In this document: positions 45,140 through 53,991 of the stretch, one piece after another
How the letters are laid out: the number at the start of each line of letters is the position of its first letter
Position numbering within the stretch: the stretch's first letter is position 1
Assembly (NCBI GenBank): GCA_947589315.1
Contig: CANPZE010000003.1
Location: 41,235-105,234, forward strand
DNA: 64,000 bases
Direction of reading: 5' to 3'
Origin: an uncultured Lachnospiraceae bacterium
GTDB taxonomy: Bacteria > Bacillota > Clostridia > Lachnospirales > Lachnospiraceae
The notes under the pieces: model-generated
What the model saw: the letters and a program-made list of their open reading frames with translations, nothing else
Told to the model about the DNA's origin: nothing
The model's database searches: none
Translations under genes and position numbers: made by a program

Positions 45140-47338
45140 CTATCTGGTCAATGTCCCAAAGTGATTTAAAGGCCAGGTACAGAGCCATGCCTCTCCCAGG
45201 ATATCCGACCGGTTGACCAGCCCTACATAGGCGCTTCTGCTGTCGGTACTCATATTCCGGTTATCCCCCATTACAAAATATTCATCATCCGCCAGAACCA
45301 ATGGCTGGGATGCCTCTCCCGGATCCAGGATATCAGACAAGGCATATTTATCATCCTCCAATGGCTCCTGGTTGATATAAACCCTTCCATCAATAATCTG
45401 TACAGTCTCTCCCGGAAGACCGATCACTCTCTTAATATAATAAGTATCCTCCTCTTCCTCCATCTTTCCGTAGGATACAGGAAAGACCACTACATCATAC
45501 CGCTGAGGATCCCTGAAGTAATAACTGAGCTTCTGGATGATCACAGAATCACCATTGGAAAGCGTAGGTTCCATAGATTCGCCTTCCACTGTAGTCTGAT
45601 GGGCTACAAAATTTGTCACGAAGGCGGCGAAAAAGTAGGCAATCCCCACACAAAATACCAGAATCACGATATTGTTTACTAAACGAGCGGCCGCAGACAT
45701 ATGCTTTCTTTTCTGTTTTCTGCCAGCCTTTCTGGTCTCCTCCCGGGAATATTCTCCCGCAACACTTTCCTCTGGCAATGCCTCATTTTCCCAGTCTTCT
45801 GTGGATGCTCTCCCGGGAAGCTTTTGGATCAGCCCCTTAGCCATCTGGCGCAGCGTAGATCTCCTGTCCTCCGGAATCTCCTCCCAATCCTGGATCTCCT
45901 GGGCTTCCTCTCCCTTACGCTGACGATTCTCCTCCATGGCGGCATTGATATCCTCCAGAGTCCGCTCCTCCGGAGTCAATTTTTCCTTTAAGCTGTGAAA
46001 CAATCTTTTCACACTGGCAAAGTCAAACTTAATTGTTATCTCATAAGTATGCTTGCCATCCTCCGGCAGTTGCTTGATCGCATCTGCCTCTTCCACCGTC
46101 TGGGCGCTTTCCTTTGCCTCATGTAGCTTTGTGATCGCCTCCTGGGCTATCGCATTGGCTGCCTTTTCCTTCTCTGTCATGCCAGTATCCGGCAATGAAC
46201 TCTTGCGGAAAGGTTCTATATGGCGCTGCGCCGGCTGTTGTACGGCCTGAGGTGTTGGCTGCATCGGCTTTTCCTGAACGCCCTGAGGCGGCTCAAGCTG
46301 CGATGCCTTTTGTGCCTGGACAGCTCTCTGTCCCGGCTGGGCCTGTCTTTGAGCGGGCTGTGCCTGTGCGGTCCTCTGTCCCGGCTGGGCCTGTCTTTGA
46401 GCGGGCTGGGCCTGTGCGGCCCTCTGTCCCGGCTGGGCCTGTCTTTGAGCGGGCTGTGCTTGAACAGCCCTCTGTCCCGGCTGGGCCTGTCTTGGTGCCG
46501 GCTGTGCCTGTGCGGCCCTCTGTCCCGGCTGGACCTGTCTTGGTGTGGGCTGTGCCTGTGCAGCCCTCTGTCCCGGCTGGGCCTGTCTTTGTGTTGGCTG
46601 TGCCTGTGCGGCCCTCTGTCCCGGCTGTACCTGTCTTTGCGTGGGCTGGGCCTGTGCGGCCCTCTGTCCCGGCTGGGCCTGTCTTTGCGTGGGCTGTGCC
46701 TGTGCGACCCTCTGTCCCGGCTGTACCTGTCTTTGCGTGGGCTGGGCCTGTGCGGCCCTCTGTCCCGGCTGTACCTGTCTTTGCGTGGGCTGGGCCTGCA
46801 CGGCCTTTTGTCCCGGCTGTACCTGTCTTTGCGTGGGCTGGGCCTGCACGGCCTTTTGTCCCGGCTGGACCTGTCTTTGCGTGGGCTGTGCCTGCACGGT
46901 TCTCTGTCCCGGCTGTGCCTGCCTTGAGGCCGTTGGTCCCTGCGTCATTTTCTGAGGCTGGCGGGATACGGTCTGCTGTACTGTCTGCCTCTGGGAATCT
47001 CCCTGGGACTGGGCCTGCCGCCGAACCGGCTGCCCCTGACTCCCTCTCTGGGGCTGGCTGGGTACCGCCCCCTTCGCTGGCGGCGTCTGCCCAGAGCCTT
47101 GCGGCTGAGGCGATGCCAGGGATCTATGTACTGCTCCCTGTGACTGAGAAGAGGGTTCAGGCTTCGGTGACACTGGCACAGACGGCTTGGAGGCTGCTGG
47201 ATTCGCCTGTCCCTGCGTCCGGTTTCCTGGCTGGCCTGTTGGCGCCGGCTGTGGCGCCTTTTGTCCATCATTATCCAAAAAGGATTTTAATTCCCTGCAA
47301 AAGGCCAGGCTATCCTCAATCAAATCCTCATCATACAT
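45140..47338 (-). CDS. lepB: Signal peptidase I with a long Gln/Pro repeat N-terminal domain
   Basis: 732 residues, more than three times the usual length. The C-terminal 180 residues are a normal type I signal peptidase: one span (about 553-578), GESMEPTLSNGD with catalytic S588, IKRVIGLPGE with K636, and GDNRNMSTDSR. Before it lie about 550 cytoplasmic residues: a short conserved start (MYDEDLIEDSLAFCRELK), a Pro/Gln/Ser-rich region, twelve copies of a 16-residue Q-rich repeat, and an acidic segment of about 180 residues. The start has GGGGG 8 nt upstream. Catalytic residues are intact, unlike the paralogue at 48245. The tail may tether it or bind a partner; none is known to me. Confidence 0.92.
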   Translation of the reverse strand: MYDEDLIEDSLAFCRELKSFLDNDGQKAPQPAPTGQPGNRTQGQANPAASKPSVPVSPKPEPSSQSQGAVHRSLASPQPQGSGQTPPAKGAVPSQPQRGSQGQPVRRQAQSQGDSQRQTVQQTVSRQPQKMTQGPTASRQAQPGQRTVQAQPTQRQVQPGQKAVQAQPTQRQVQPGQKAVQAQPTQRQVQPGQRAAQAQPTQRQVQPGQRVAQAQPTQRQAQPGQRAAQAQPTQRQVQPGQRAAQAQPTQRQAQPGQRAAQAQPTPRQVQPGQRAAQAQPAPRQAQPGQRAVQAQPAQRQAQPGQRAAQAQPAQRQAQPGQRTAQAQPAQRQAQPGQRAVQAQKASQLEPPQGVQEKPMQPTPQAVQQPAQRHIEPFRKSSLPDTGMTEKEKAANAIAQEAITKLHEAKESAQTVEEADAIKQLPEDGKHTYEITIKFDFASVKRLFHSLKEKLTPEERTLEDINAAMEENRQRKGEEAQEIQDWEEIPEDRRSTLRQMAKGLIQKLPGRASTEDWENEALPEESVAGEYSREETRKAGRKQKRKHMSAAARLVNNIVILVFCVGIAYFFAAFVTNFVAHQTTVEGESMEPTLSNGDSVIIQKLSYYFRDPQRYDVVVFPVSYGKMEEEEDTYYIKRVIGLPGETVQIIDGRVYINQEPLEDDKYALSDILDPGEASQPLVLADDEYFVMGDNRNMSTDSRSAYVGLVNRSDILGEAWLCTWPLNHFGTLTR
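46322..46897. repeat. Twelve tandem 48-bp units inside lepB (16-residue protein repeat)
   Basis: Twelve in-frame units of 48 bp code for VQAQPTQRQVQPGQKA or close variants, with partial units at both ends. Variation is mostly single codons (Thr/Ala, Gln/Pro, Val/Ala), so copy number has grown by recent slippage or recombination. The run is coding and has no spacer structure, so it is not a CRISPR. Confidence 0.95.
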
Positions 47339-47376
47339 AAACCGTTCCCCCTAAACGAAAGTCTGGCATTATCCCA

Positions 47377-48219
47377 TTATTCCGGGCGTTCCAGGCTTAT
47401 CTTTCCTATCTTCCCATTTCTAAAATCATCTATCAGGTATCTTGCAGCTTTGTCCAGATCCAGCTCTCCACCAGCCTTTAAGCATCCCCGCCTTCCTGCG
47501 ATCTGTTCCAGCTGCCTGATCTCATCTTTTGCCTGTTCTGTCTGATAAAAGGCCGCCACCTTATCCGGATAGCTTTCCTGTAAAAATTTCAGTAATAATA
47601 TGCTTAACTCATAGATATTATATAGCTCATCCTTAATAGAACCTATGTAAGCCAGGCGCAGCCCTACTGCCTGGTCATCGAATTTAGGCCAGAGGATGCC
47701 GGGAGTATCCAACAATTCCACGTTCTTATTTAAACGGATCCACTGCTTTCCCTTGGTTACACCTGGCTTGTTCCCTGTCCTGGCGCAGGCTTTCCCGGCA
47801 AAACTGTTAATAAATGTAGATTTGCCAACATTGGGGATCCCTACGATCATTGCCCGGATTGGCCGGTTCAAAATCCCTCTTTTGCGGTCACGCTCTATTT
47901 TTTCCTTACAGGCCTTTTGGATCACCTGATGAACCTCCCTGACCCCTTTCCCGGACTTAGAATTCACCAATGCGGTAAAATAGCCTTTTTCTTCATATTC
48001 CCTGACCCATTCCTGGGTCACTGCATCATCTGCCAGATCTGATTTATTCAGTAGCAGGATACGGGATTTTCCGTTTGCCAAAGCATCAATGTCTGGATTC
48101 TTGCTGCTATAGGGTATCCTTGCATCCACCAGCTCAATGATCACATCGATCAGCTTCAGATCCTCCTGCATTGCTCTCCTGGCCTTTGTCATATGGCCGG
48201 GATACCATTGAAATTCCAT
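47377..48219 (-). CDS. rbgA: Ribosome biogenesis GTPase A (YlqF/RbgA)
   Basis: 280 residues. Circularly permuted G motifs: NKSDLADD (G4), then VGIPNVGKSTFIN (G1), and DTPGILWPK (G3). MEFQWYPGHMTKARR opens the family. It acts in late 50S assembly. The ATG at 48219 is supported by GAGGA 5-6 nt before; the longer frame to 48315 overlaps the upstream gene more deeply and starts outside the family. It lies between two signal peptidase genes. Confidence 0.95.
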   Translation of the reverse strand: MEFQWYPGHMTKARRAMQEDLKLIDVIIELVDARIPYSSKNPDIDALANGKSRILLLNKSDLADDAVTQEWVREYEEKGYFTALVNSKSGKGVREVHQVIQKACKEKIERDRKRGILNRPIRAMIVGIPNVGKSTFINSFAGKACARTGNKPGVTKGKQWIRLNKNVELLDTPGILWPKFDDQAVGLRLAYIGSIKDELYNIYELSILLLKFLQESYPDKVAAFYQTEQAKDEIRQLEQIAGRRGCLKAGGELDLDKAARYLIDDFRNGKIGKISLERPE

Positions 48220-48244
48220 ACTTTTCCTCATTTCCCATGTATAC

Positions 48245-48859
48245 TTATTCACTCTCTGAAGCCGGCTCTTCACCCAGTCCTTTTCGGAAGGGATCGATCT
48301 GACCGATAAAGGCAAAGGAATTCAAGCGAACCCATGCTTTGCCTATGATATCTCCCCGAAGTATATTTCCAATATTGGCATTCCGGCTGTCCTCACATTC
48401 ATTTCGGTTGTCACCCAGCATAAAGTATTCTCCCTTCTCCAGGGTAATCTCCTGCAGGGCCAGCCCTCCATTCTCCATCGTTGGAAAATCCAGTTTCTCC
48501 TTCAGTTCTTTCCCATTAATATAGACCTTCCCTTCCTGGATCTTCACCGTCTCTCCCGGAAGGCCGATCACTCTCTCTAAAGTAACGTAGCTGTGTTCAG
48601 AGCCATTTTCCTGTACTGCCACCACATCATTCCGATGGACTTTATGCATTTGATAAGACATTTTATTAATGAGAATGTTGTCCCCATCCTTCAGAGTTGG
48701 ACTCATATATTCCCCAGAGACCGTCATTGTCTCCAAACCATATTGGGTAATCCCATAAGCAGCCACAACCACCAGTACAATCTCCACCAGCGTGATCAAG
48801 ATCTTTAATACTGTCTGCTTCGAGATACGATGTTCCTCCAGATCAAAATCATATTTCAT
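48245..48859 (-). CDS. Signal peptidase I paralogue lacking both catalytic residues (likely pseudoenzyme)
   Basis: 204 residues with the complete signal peptidase I fold: one N-terminal span (about 18-38), the box B region VSGEYMSPTLKDGDN, box D YVTLERVIGLPGETV and box E GDNRNECEDSR. The catalytic Ser is replaced by Tyr51 (codon TAT) and the general-base Lys by Glu95 (codon GAG), so no peptidase activity is expected. The open frame, start and conserved boxes are intact, which argues for a kept function rather than decay. It sits before rbgA, where many clostridia have the active lepB; the active copy lies 0.9 kb downstream. Confidence 0.9.
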   Translation of the reverse strand: MKYDFDLEEHRISKQTVLKILITLVEIVLVVVAAYGITQYGLETMTVSGEYMSPTLKDGDNILINKMSYQMHKVHRNDVVAVQENGSEHSYVTLERVIGLPGETVKIQEGKVYINGKELKEKLDFPTMENGGLALQEITLEKGEYFMLGDNRNECEDSRNANIGNILRGDIIGKAWVRLNSFAFIGQIDPFRKGLGEEPASESE

Positions 48860-48862
48860 GGA

Positions 48863-49651
48863 TCATCCTTCCTGGTTTTCCGACTGGAGTCTCCGAAGTA
48901 CCCCAATCCCCTGTCTCGCAATGATTGTCTCAAAATGTTCCCGGCAATATTGCTCAATATAAGGCTGCTGGGAACACCATACGGAAAACTCAGAAATAGA
49001 CTCGCAAAGCTGCTGATATTCCTGAAGCTTTAATTTGCCTTTTTTTATCAAAAGATAATATTCTCTGGTATCTGTATCCTTATATACACTGCTGTTTACA
49101 GGCTTGTCTATGTTCACCATAGCGGCAAAGCGCTCCAAATCTGCGAAGGATTCCAGGCGGTAAGCCCGGGGCGCGCACAGAAGCTTCCGCTGCTTTTCCC
49201 GCCGCTTTTTCTCAACCTCTTCCATATGTTTGCGGTATTCATCTGCCAGCTGCTGATCTGCCTCAGACAAGCCCGGCGCCTTATCCCCGCCGGCAGGGCT
49301 GTCAGTATCCCCGTGACGGTGATGGATCAATTCCTCCGGCACACCATCGGATATGAGATTGGCCAGCTGCTGAATATGCTGGAGCATGCTCTGCATCCCA
49401 TCCTCCCGTTCCCGGTCAGAAAAGGTGATCGCCAAATCATTATTGGGCATCTTCATAATCTGCATGGACACCATGCCGCTTTTTGCCTCATAGCCAACTT
49501 CTTCTCCTGCCCGCTCTACAATATGCTCCAGAAAATTTCTGGATTTCTCCTGGTCCGAGAAAAAGTCTTCTATCTTGAAACCATATGCGTTCATTTCTTC
49601 CTCAGACAGGATACATTGCACTGTGTTTCTGTCAATCCTGCGAAAATCCAT
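48863..49651 (-). CDS. mecA: Adaptor protein MecA family
   Basis: 262 residues. The N-terminal domain opens MDFRRIDRNTVQCILSEEEM; a charged linker (about 115-160) and a C-terminal domain (ESFADLERFAAMVN, YLLIKKGKLKLQEYQQLC) follow. MecA delivers substrates to ClpC for degradation and controls competence in Bacillus; substrates here are unknown. The ATG at 49651 has GGGGAGG 6 nt upstream; the longer frame to 49726 is not used. It ends 4 nt before the start of the pseudo signal peptidase. Confidence 0.88.
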   Translation of the reverse strand: MDFRRIDRNTVQCILSEEEMNAYGFKIEDFFSDQEKSRNFLEHIVERAGEEVGYEAKSGMVSMQIMKMPNNDLAITFSDREREDGMQSMLQHIQQLANLISDGVPEELIHHRHGDTDSPAGGDKAPGLSEADQQLADEYRKHMEEVEKKRREKQRKLLCAPRAYRLESFADLERFAAMVNIDKPVNSSVYKDTDTREYYLLIKKGKLKLQEYQQLCESISEFSVWCSQQPYIEQYCREHFETIIARQGIGVLRRLQSENQEG

Positions 49652-49734
49652 AAACATCCTCCCCTTTTCTCTTCTTATCTTAGTCCCACCAGCCTTATCT
49701 GTCAAATCTGCGGCAGTTCTGGACAAATCTCTTA

Positions 49735-50559
49735 TTATTTCAGAAACAGGGCAAAGCTGCCTAACACAACAATGCCAAGAAAAATCCTGTACCAGCCAAA
49801 TACTTTAAAGTCGTGCTTCTTGATATATCCCATCAGGAACCGGATTACCAGCACCGATACCAGAAAGGCGGTCACCATCCCGGCCAACAGCACCGCGATC
49901 TCCAATCCCGTAAAAGAAACCCCAAACTGGAGAAGTTTGACAAGGCTTGCGCCAAACATTACCGGTACTGCCAGATAAAAAGTAAATTCTGCAGCAACCG
50001 TACGGGACAGCCCAAGGATCAATCCCCCCACAATCGTAGCGCCAGAACGGGAGGTTCCGGGAAAAACAGCGGCGATCAGCTGGAATACACCGATCAGAAA
50101 AGCCGTCTGATAAGAAATCTCTGCTATGGATGTGATCCTGGCTTCTCTGGCCTTATTCCAATTCTCCACCCAAATAAAGAGAAGGCCGAACAGTATCAGC
50201 ATTACTGCCACCGTCTGATAATTATAGAACCAGGCCTCCAGTTGATCCCCGAAGGCAAATTCTATAATGACCGCCGGAATGCAGGCCACAACAATCTTAA
50301 ACCACATAGAAAAGATATCCTTCTTTATGTATCCCTTTTCTGCTGTGGTAAAGGGCCACAGCTGATTCCAGAACAAAAGCACCACCGCCAGGATCGCTCC
50401 CAGCTGAATCACCACCAGATACATTTCCATGAAATCTTCGCCCATATTCAGCTTCATAAATTCATCCAGCAGGATCATATGCCCTGTGCTGCTGACGGGG
50501 AGCCATTCGGTGATCCCCTCTAAAATGCCAAAAAGAATAGATTTGACGATCTCAAACAT
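49735..50559 (-). CDS. uppP: Undecaprenyl-diphosphatase
   Basis: 274 residues, about eight spans. GILEGITEWLPVSSTGHMIL and PGTSRSGATIVGG form the membrane-embedded active site (Glu, Ser, Arg). It recycles the lipid carrier for peptidoglycan. GAGG lies 10 nt before the ATG. It is followed by a short gap to mecA; whether they share a transcript is unclear. Confidence 0.95.
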   Translation of the reverse strand: MFEIVKSILFGILEGITEWLPVSSTGHMILLDEFMKLNMGEDFMEMYLVVIQLGAILAVVLLFWNQLWPFTTAEKGYIKKDIFSMWFKIVVACIPAVIIEFAFGDQLEAWFYNYQTVAVMLILFGLLFIWVENWNKAREARITSIAEISYQTAFLIGVFQLIAAVFPGTSRSGATIVGGLILGLSRTVAAEFTFYLAVPVMFGASLVKLLQFGVSFTGLEIAVLLAGMVTAFLVSVLVIRFLMGYIKKHDFKVFGWYRIFLGIVVLGSFALFLK

Positions 50560-50600
50560 TGCAGAATAACCTCGCTAATAATTATAAAATTCTACGTTAT

Positions 50601-50629
50601 AGTATATAAGAAGATACAAGAATCCACAA
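50601..50629 (-). promoter_or_regulatory. Promoter of uppP
   Basis: TTGTGG (50624-50629) and TATACT (50601-50606) on the minus strand are 17 bp apart, 41 nt before the start. Confidence 0.5.
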
Positions 50630-50720
50630 CTCTTTTTTTGGAATTTCCAAATTTTTAAATCTGGCGCCTTTTCTTATTATAGCCTTTTCTGTATAAAAAT
50701 GGGGGAATTTCCCTTACGGC

Positions 50721-50750
50721 AAAAAAGGCAGAACCTGCGTCCTGCCTTTT
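50721..50750 (-). terminator. Rho-independent terminator of the butyrate operon
   Basis: A perfect 9-bp stem AAAAGGCAG (50723-50731) with CTGCCTTTT (50742-50750) ends in a six-T run on the minus strand, 28 nt past the etfA stop. Confidence 0.85.
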
Positions 50751-50778
50751 CTTATGTTGATATAAGCTATGATCGCTC

Positions 50779-51816
50779 TTATCTTACTACCTTTTTCAGC
50801 TCCTCTGTCAGCTTAGGAACGATCTTATTCAGGTCGCCTACGATCCCGTAGTCTGCCACATCAAAGATCGGCGCCGTATCATCCTTATTGATGGCAACGA
50901 TGATATCTGACTCCTCCATACCAGCGGTATGCTGGATCGCACCGGAAATACCGATAGCAAAGTATACGTTAGGGCGAACCGTCTTACCGGTCTGGCCTAC
51001 CTGCAGTTCCTTAGGCATCCAGCCGTTATCCACAACAGCGCGGGAACAGCTTACAGTCCCTCCGATTGCATCTGCCAGTTCCTGGAGTATTTTAAAGTTC
51101 TCGGCGCTGCCTACACCACGTCCGCCGGATACCAGGATTTTAGCGTCCATAATATCTACTGTATCGGAAATCTCTTTCACGATATCTACGATCTCCACAT
51201 ATTTATTGTTGGGCGTAAATCCCGGATTATATTCGATCACTTCAGCCTTTGCACCGGCAATCGGTTCAATCTTCTGCATAACACCGGGACGTACCGTAGC
51301 CATCTGTGGACGGTTATCCGGGCAGGCAATTGTAGCGATCGTATTGCCGCCGAATGCAGGACGTGTCATCAGCAACTGGTTGTGCTTCTGCTCCTGTCCG
51401 GGAATGGCATTGATCGGGAAATCACCGATCTCCAGTACTGTACAGTCTGCCGTCAGGCCGGTAGCTACTCTTGCAGACACGCGAGGCCCCAGATCCCTTC
51501 CAATAGCTGTTGCACCTACCAGAACGATCTCTGGCTTATATTCATTGATCACAGATGCAAGGGCATGGGCATACGGCTCTGTTCTGTAATCCTTCAGCTG
51601 GGGATCATCTACAACGATCACCTTATCTGCACCGTATTCTGCCAACTGATCAGTAAGCCCTTTTATTCCGGAACCAACAAGCACTGCCGTCACTTCTGTA
51701 TTCAAATCTGCGGCAAGCTCCTTTGCTTTTCCCAGCAATTCAAAAGCGATACTGCTTAATTCATTGTCTACCTGCTGCGCAAAGACATAGACACCCTTAT
51801 ATTCTTCTAAACCCAT
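50779..51816 (-). CDS. etfA: Electron transfer flavoprotein alpha subunit
   Basis: 345 residues. The C-terminal FAD-binding domain has SGGRGVGSAENFKILQELA, SRAVVDNGWMP, VGQTGKTVRPNVYFAIGISG and QHTAGMEESD. With EtfB it takes electrons from NADH and, in Bcd-EtfAB complexes, bifurcates them to crotonyl-CoA and ferredoxin. The start at the ATG (51816) is family-typical, with only a weak site; a GTG 12 nt upstream is possible. It is last in the operon. Confidence 0.95.
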   Translation of the reverse strand: MGLEEYKGVYVFAQQVDNELSSIAFELLGKAKELAADLNTEVTAVLVGSGIKGLTDQLAEYGADKVIVVDDPQLKDYRTEPYAHALASVINEYKPEIVLVGATAIGRDLGPRVSARVATGLTADCTVLEIGDFPINAIPGQEQKHNQLLMTRPAFGGNTIATIACPDNRPQMATVRPGVMQKIEPIAGAKAEVIEYNPGFTPNNKYVEIVDIVKEISDTVDIMDAKILVSGGRGVGSAENFKILQELADAIGGTVSCSRAVVDNGWMPKELQVGQTGKTVRPNVYFAIGISGAIQHTAGMEESDIIVAINKDDTAPIFDVADYGIVGDLNKIVPKLTEELKKVVR

Positions 51817-51843
51817 TTTAGTCACCACTTTTCTTTCATATTA

Positions 51844-52626
51844 TTAGATTACATGCTTCTCTTTTAATTTGTCCATAATATAGGTTACTGCCTCATCGGC
51901 CTCCAGTGTAACCTTTTCTCCGGCTCCCTTTCTCACTTTGTCAGAAGCCTTTGCAATCTTGGTAGGAGAACCTGCCAGACCAAGGTTAGAATCATCTACA
52001 TCCTTGAGATCCTTTCTTCCCCATACCGTAATCTCCTTGTCGTAGGCATCAAAAATGCCACCCGGAGTCATGTAACGTGGATCGTTCAGCTCAGAAAGAG
52101 CTGTGATCAGGCAAGGCATCTTTGCCTTTACGATATGATATCTATCATCATACTGACGCTGTACTACTACGCTGTCCCCCTCGATCTTGATATCCTTCGC
52201 ATAAGAGATCACCGGGATATCCAAATGCTCGGAGATCTGCGGGCCCACCTGCGCAGTATCGCCATCAATTGCCTGACGGCCTGTGATGATCAAATCATAA
52301 TCAATATTTCTAAGAGCGCCGGCAAGTGTAGTGGATGTTGCCCAGGTGTCGGCTCCGCCCAGCACCCTGTCTGTTACAAGGATCCCCTTGTCTGCTCCCA
52401 TAGCCATAGCCTCCCGAAGCACTTCCTCTGCCTTGGGAAGACCCATTGTCAGTACAGTAACCTCTGCACCGTATTCGTCCTTTATTCTCAGCGCTGCCTC
52501 CAGGCCTGCCTTATCATCAGGGTTCATAATGGCAAGCATTGCGCCTCTGTCCAGGGTACCATCCGGATTAAATTTTACTCCGCCCTTGGTATCTGGAACC
52601 TGCTTTACACATACTACTATTTTCAC
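51844..52626 (-). CDS. etfB: Electron transfer flavoprotein beta subunit
   Basis: 260 residues, opening MKIVVCVKQVPDTKGGVKF, with MNPDDKAGLEAALRIK, GADTWATSTTLAGAL and TGRQAIDGDTAQVGPQI, the flavin/AMP-binding blocks. The start codon is GTG, with AAGGAG about 10 nt upstream. It lies between bcd and etfA. Confidence 0.95.
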   Translation of the reverse strand: MKIVVCVKQVPDTKGGVKFNPDGTLDRGAMLAIMNPDDKAGLEAALRIKDEYGAEVTVLTMGLPKAEEVLREAMAMGADKGILVTDRVLGGADTWATSTTLAGALRNIDYDLIITGRQAIDGDTAQVGPQISEHLDIPVISYAKDIKIEGDSVVVQRQYDDRYHIVKAKMPCLITALSELNDPRYMTPGGIFDAYDKEITVWGRKDLKDVDDSNLGLAGSPTKIAKASDKVRKGAGEKVTLEADEAVTYIMDKLKEKHVI

Positions 52627-52689
52627 GGCATTGTCACTCCTTGTCTATATTTTTTGTCCGCATATTGCGCCTTTTCTGATCTACCGGTC

Positions 52690-53865
52690 CTATTTTAATA
52701 AGGCTCCTGAGATAACCATACGCTGAACCTCAGAGGTTCCCTCGTAAATCTCTGTGATCTTGGCATCGCGCATCATACGCTCTATATCGTATTCTCTGAT
52801 ATATCCATAACCGCCATGCAGCTGTACTGCCTTTGTAGTCACTTCCATAGCAACCTCTGCTGCATAAAGCTTTGCCATAGCAGCCTCTACAGAATAGGAT
52901 ACCTTCTGTCCGTCTGCAAACTCCTGTTTCTTCAGGGCCGCCTTATATACCAGGTTCTTGGCAGCTTCTACCTTGGTTGCCATGTCAGCCAGCTGGAACT
53001 GTGTATTCTGCTGTGCGGAAATGGAACGCCCAAACTGCTTTCTCTCTTTGGTATATTCAACCGTTCTCTCCAGCGCGCCCTCTGCAATACCTAATGCCTG
53101 GGCAGCAATACCGATACGTCCTCCATCCAGGGTATGCATTGCGATAGGGAAACCTTTTCCTCTCGGTCCTAACAGGTTCTCCTTGGGTATTCTGCAATCC
53201 TGGAAGATCAGCTCATATGTGGAAGATCCACGGATACCCATCTTCTTTTCCTTCGTGCCGAAGGAGAAGCCAGGGGTTCCCTTCTCTACAATAAATGCAG
53301 AGAATTTCTTTACCTTTCTTCCTCTCTTATCCTCTACCACATCGGTGTAAGCGATCACAATATAAATATCAGCCACCTCACCATTCGTGATAAAGCACTT
53401 GGAACCATTCAGGATCCATTCGCCCGTTGCCTCGTCCTGTACAGCCTTGGTCTGAACACCCTGGGCATCGGTACCGGCGCCCGGCTCTGTCAGTCCAAAG
53501 GCTCCCAGCTTTTCTCCTTTTGCGAGAGGAACCAGATATTTCTGCTTCTGTTCCTCCGTACCATAGGTCAGGATCGGATCTGCGCACAGAGAAGTATGTG
53601 CGGATACGATAACGCCTGTCGTGCCGCAAACCTTAGAAAGCTCCTCAACACACATAATATATGTAAGGATATCGCAGCCCTGTCCGCCATATTCCTTGGG
53701 AATAGGGATCCCCATAAATCCCAGTTTCTCCATCTTTTCTACATTTGCCATCGGAAACTTCTCTGTCTCGTCAACCTCTTGAGCCATAGGTTTAACTTCG
53801 TTTTCAGCGAAATCCTTAAAAAGCTGTCTCGCCATTTCATGCTGTTTACACAATGTAAAATCCAT
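52690..53865 (-). CDS. bcd: Butyryl-CoA dehydrogenase
   Basis: 391 residues. The acyl-CoA dehydrogenase fold with AFGLTEPGAGTDAQGVQT (FAD contact), KCFITNGEVADIYIV, and the catalytic Glu region near IREYDIERMMRDAKITEIYEGTSEVQRMVI. It reduces crotonyl-CoA. The start MDFTLCKQHE is family-typical; the site (AAAGGTGG) is about 11 nt upstream. It is separated from hbd by a 126-nt gap with a GC-rich hairpin. Confidence 0.95.
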   Translation of the reverse strand: MDFTLCKQHEMARQLFKDFAENEVKPMAQEVDETEKFPMANVEKMEKLGFMGIPIPKEYGGQGCDILTYIMCVEELSKVCGTTGVIVSAHTSLCADPILTYGTEEQKQKYLVPLAKGEKLGAFGLTEPGAGTDAQGVQTKAVQDEATGEWILNGSKCFITNGEVADIYIVIAYTDVVEDKRGRKVKKFSAFIVEKGTPGFSFGTKEKKMGIRGSSTYELIFQDCRIPKENLLGPRGKGFPIAMHTLDGGRIGIAAQALGIAEGALERTVEYTKERKQFGRSISAQQNTQFQLADMATKVEAAKNLVYKAALKKQEFADGQKVSYSVEAAMAKLYAAEVAMEVTTKAVQLHGGYGYIREYDIERMMRDAKITEIYEGTSEVQRMVISGALLK

Positions 53866-53930
53866 GCCTTGTTTTACCACCTTTCAATATATTTACGCAT
53901 CTGCCGCAGCCAGACGCTCCCGTATTTCCT

Positions 53931-53956
53931 CCGGCCCCTCCTTCCAGGGAGGCCGG
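53931..53956. other. GC-rich intercistronic hairpin between hbd and bcd
   Basis: CCGGCC (53931-53936) pairs with GGCCGG (53951-53956), with an inner TCC/GGA extension. No T-run follows on the minus strand, so it is more likely an mRNA-stability or processing element than a terminator. Confidence 0.5.
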
Positions 53957-53991
53957 GAAAACCGAATATGTATTATGCACAGTGATGATTT

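Noticed and set aside
46322..46897. Repeat array that could be taken for a CRISPR
   Set aside because: Units are contiguous, coding and in frame, with no spacers.
46195..47340. Long + strand open frame of 381 codons (Val/Pro/Ala-rich)
   Set aside because: Antisense shadow of the lepB Q/P repeats; no start site, and composition follows the repeat.
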